Assembly: GCA_003552765.1 (NCBI GenBank)
Contig: PUOI01000558.1
Span: 1-5,658, forward strand
Source of the DNA: Candidatus Hydrogenedentota bacterium
GTDB taxonomy: Bacteria; Hydrogenedentota; Hydrogenedentia; Hydrogenedentales; SLHB01
Length of the DNA stretch: 5,658 nucleotides
Direction: 5' to 3'
Position numbers and translations under genes: made by a program. Below, piece after piece: positions 5,265 to 5,658 of the stretch; position 1 is the stretch's first letter; every line of letters begins with the position of its first letter. The notes beneath the pieces are model-generated. The model was given only the letters and a program-made list of their open reading frames with translations, was not told where the DNA came from and did not search any database.

Positions 5265-5395
5265 ATCCCCCTGCTCCCCCTTCGAAGGGGGAATAACTTC
5301 GGGCCGTTGCCTTCCAAGCGGCCCCTTTTTACCGGCGAGACGCCGGCGCTACAATTCCCCCTTTGAAGGGGGCAGGCCCGAAAGGGCCGGGGGAT
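5265..5395. repeat. Nested palindromic element with inverted ends
   Basis: The outer ends ATCCCCC (5265-5271) and GGGGGAT (5389-5395) are inverted. Inside the left end is a perfect 18-nt palindrome, TCCCCCTTC/GAAGGGGGA (5275-5292). Inside the right end is CCCCCTT-TG-AAGGGGG (5357-5372). ATTCCCCCTT (5354-5363) is the reverse complement of 5285-5294. The right side has an additional GGCCC-GAAA-GGGCC hairpin (5375-5388) with a GNRA-type loop that the left side lacks. The middle carries GGGCCG/CGGCCC (5301-5324) and CCGGCG-AGA-CGCCGG (5332-5346). This looks like a small non-autonomous mobile or structural element; no target duplication was seen. Confidence 0.75.
5301..5330 (+). terminator. Terminator-like hairpin inside the nested element
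   Basis: GGGCCG (5301-5306) pairs with CGGCCC (5319-5324), extended by TTG (5307-5309) with CAA (5315-5317) across a one-base bulge. C and five Ts (5326-5330) follow. It has the form of a + strand intrinsic terminator, yet no + strand gene lies upstream within 1.9 kb. It may be a structural part of the repeat rather than a working terminator. Confidence 0.45.
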
Positions 5396-5475
5396 GTATA
5401 CATACTGCACACCGCCTTATCCGATGGTACGGGGACATGATTGTTCGGGATGATGCCAAGCGGCAACACTGCCGT

Positions 5476-5658
5476 TCAGCCCCGGCCTTTGCCCTGGCTC
5501 CATTGCACAATCGCTTCGACGAGGTGCGGAATGTCGTGTTGGGCGGGTTCGATGGCGACGTGGAAGCCGCATTCCCGGGCGGTGGCGGAGGTGATGGGAC
5601 CAATCGAGGCGGCGGCGGCGTGCTGCTGGATGCGCTTGGTTCGTTCTTCGCCAAGCAA
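5476..5658 (-). CDS. hemD: Probable uroporphyrinogen-III synthase, C-terminal end (partial)
   Basis: The last 60 codons of a gene that enters from beyond position 5658 and stops at TGA (complement of 5476-5478). The fragment carries ASIGPITSATARECGFHV and then HDIPHLVEAIVQW. These match the C-terminal pattern of uroporphyrinogen-III synthase as I know the family: IGPxTxxTxxxxG, then an acidic/IPxLVEAL segment. That cytosolic enzyme converts hydroxymethylbilane to uroporphyrinogen III with inversion of ring D, for heme, siroheme and cobalamin. The N-terminal domain is not in view, so a fusion with uroporphyrinogen methyltransferase cannot be excluded. It contains lysines and looks like an ordinary cytosolic protein, unlike the secreted proteins here. 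The identification rests on a short stretch. Confidence 0.72.
   Translation of the reverse strand: MLGEERTKRIQQHAAAASIGPITSATARECGFHVAIEPAQHDIPHLVEAIVQWSQGKGRG

Larger units (their letters stand above)
4555..5475. other. Gene-free stretch packed with palindromic repeats
   Basis: These ~920 bases separate the start of the beta-helix gene from the end of the hemD-like gene, both on the - strand. Open frames here are short, lack ribosome binding sites and run through the palindromes, so I call no gene. It contains the promoter candidate at 4602-4630, a 23-nt direct repeat, two mirror-image three-hairpin units, a fragment of a third, a further hairpin block and a nested palindromic element, listed separately. 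Stretches without assigned structure are 4679-4770 and 5173-5264. The latter has three copies of TGGCGCG (5176, 5212, 5251) and GAGGTGGC (5247-5254), the complement of GCCACCTC at 5167-5174. Confidence 0.75.

Noticed and set aside
4772..5395. CRISPR array
   Set aside because: The repeats are palindromes of different sequence in both orientations, without regular direct repeats and unique spacers, and no cas gene is present.
5459..5476. Hairpin CGGCA-ACAC-TGCCG as the terminator of the hemD-like gene
   Set aside because: It overlaps the stop codon and is not followed by a T-run on the - strand. Later hairpins are as likely.

Overview
The window looks like chromosome from a moderately GC-rich, Gram-negative environmental bacterium with a large secretome. 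The best guess is a relative of Hydrogenedentota, Planctomycetota or another PVC-like group. This rests on secreted LamG and parallel beta-helix proteins, C-terminal tripartite (PEP-CTERM-like) sorting tails, a short lipoprotein and abundant intergenic palindromes. The taxonomy is inference; no rRNA or marker gene except the end of a probable hemD is present.

Left part (1-3012, + strand): two monocistronic genes for exported proteins, each with a strong AAGGAG ribosome binding site and each followed by a hairpin terminator. The first (145-1188) has a signal peptide, a LamG/concanavalin-like domain, an Ig-like domain and a sorting tail. The second (1506-2900) has a signal peptide, a right-handed beta-helix, the same Ig-like domain and the same kind of tail. 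The shared C-terminal module is about 72% identical by hand count, while the N-terminal domains are unrelated. Both mature proteins are very acidic. Neither has a lysine between the signal peptide and the basic tail.

Middle (3013-4554): a 56-codon lipoprotein gene (3163-3333, +) converges with a gap of only 6 nt on a secreted beta-helix protein gene (3340-4554, - strand).

Right part (4555-5475): about 920 bases with no credible gene, packed with palindromes. It contains two mirror-image copies of a three-hairpin element (4772-4873 and 4894-5005), a fragment of a third copy (5060-5078), an exact 23-nt direct repeat (4656-4678 and 5086-5108), a GGGCTTCCAGCCC-type hairpin block (5117-5172) and a second nested palindromic element (5265-5395). 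Beyond it lies the 3' end of a minus-strand gene that resembles uroporphyrinogen-III synthase (5476 to the window edge).

Working together: the two + strand proteins are probably sorted to the envelope or exopolysaccharide by the same exosortase-like machinery, encoded elsewhere. They would display different binding folds on a common stalk. No complete pathway or defence system is present. The most unusual signals are the modular, lysine-free sorted proteins and the mirror-image composite repeat.
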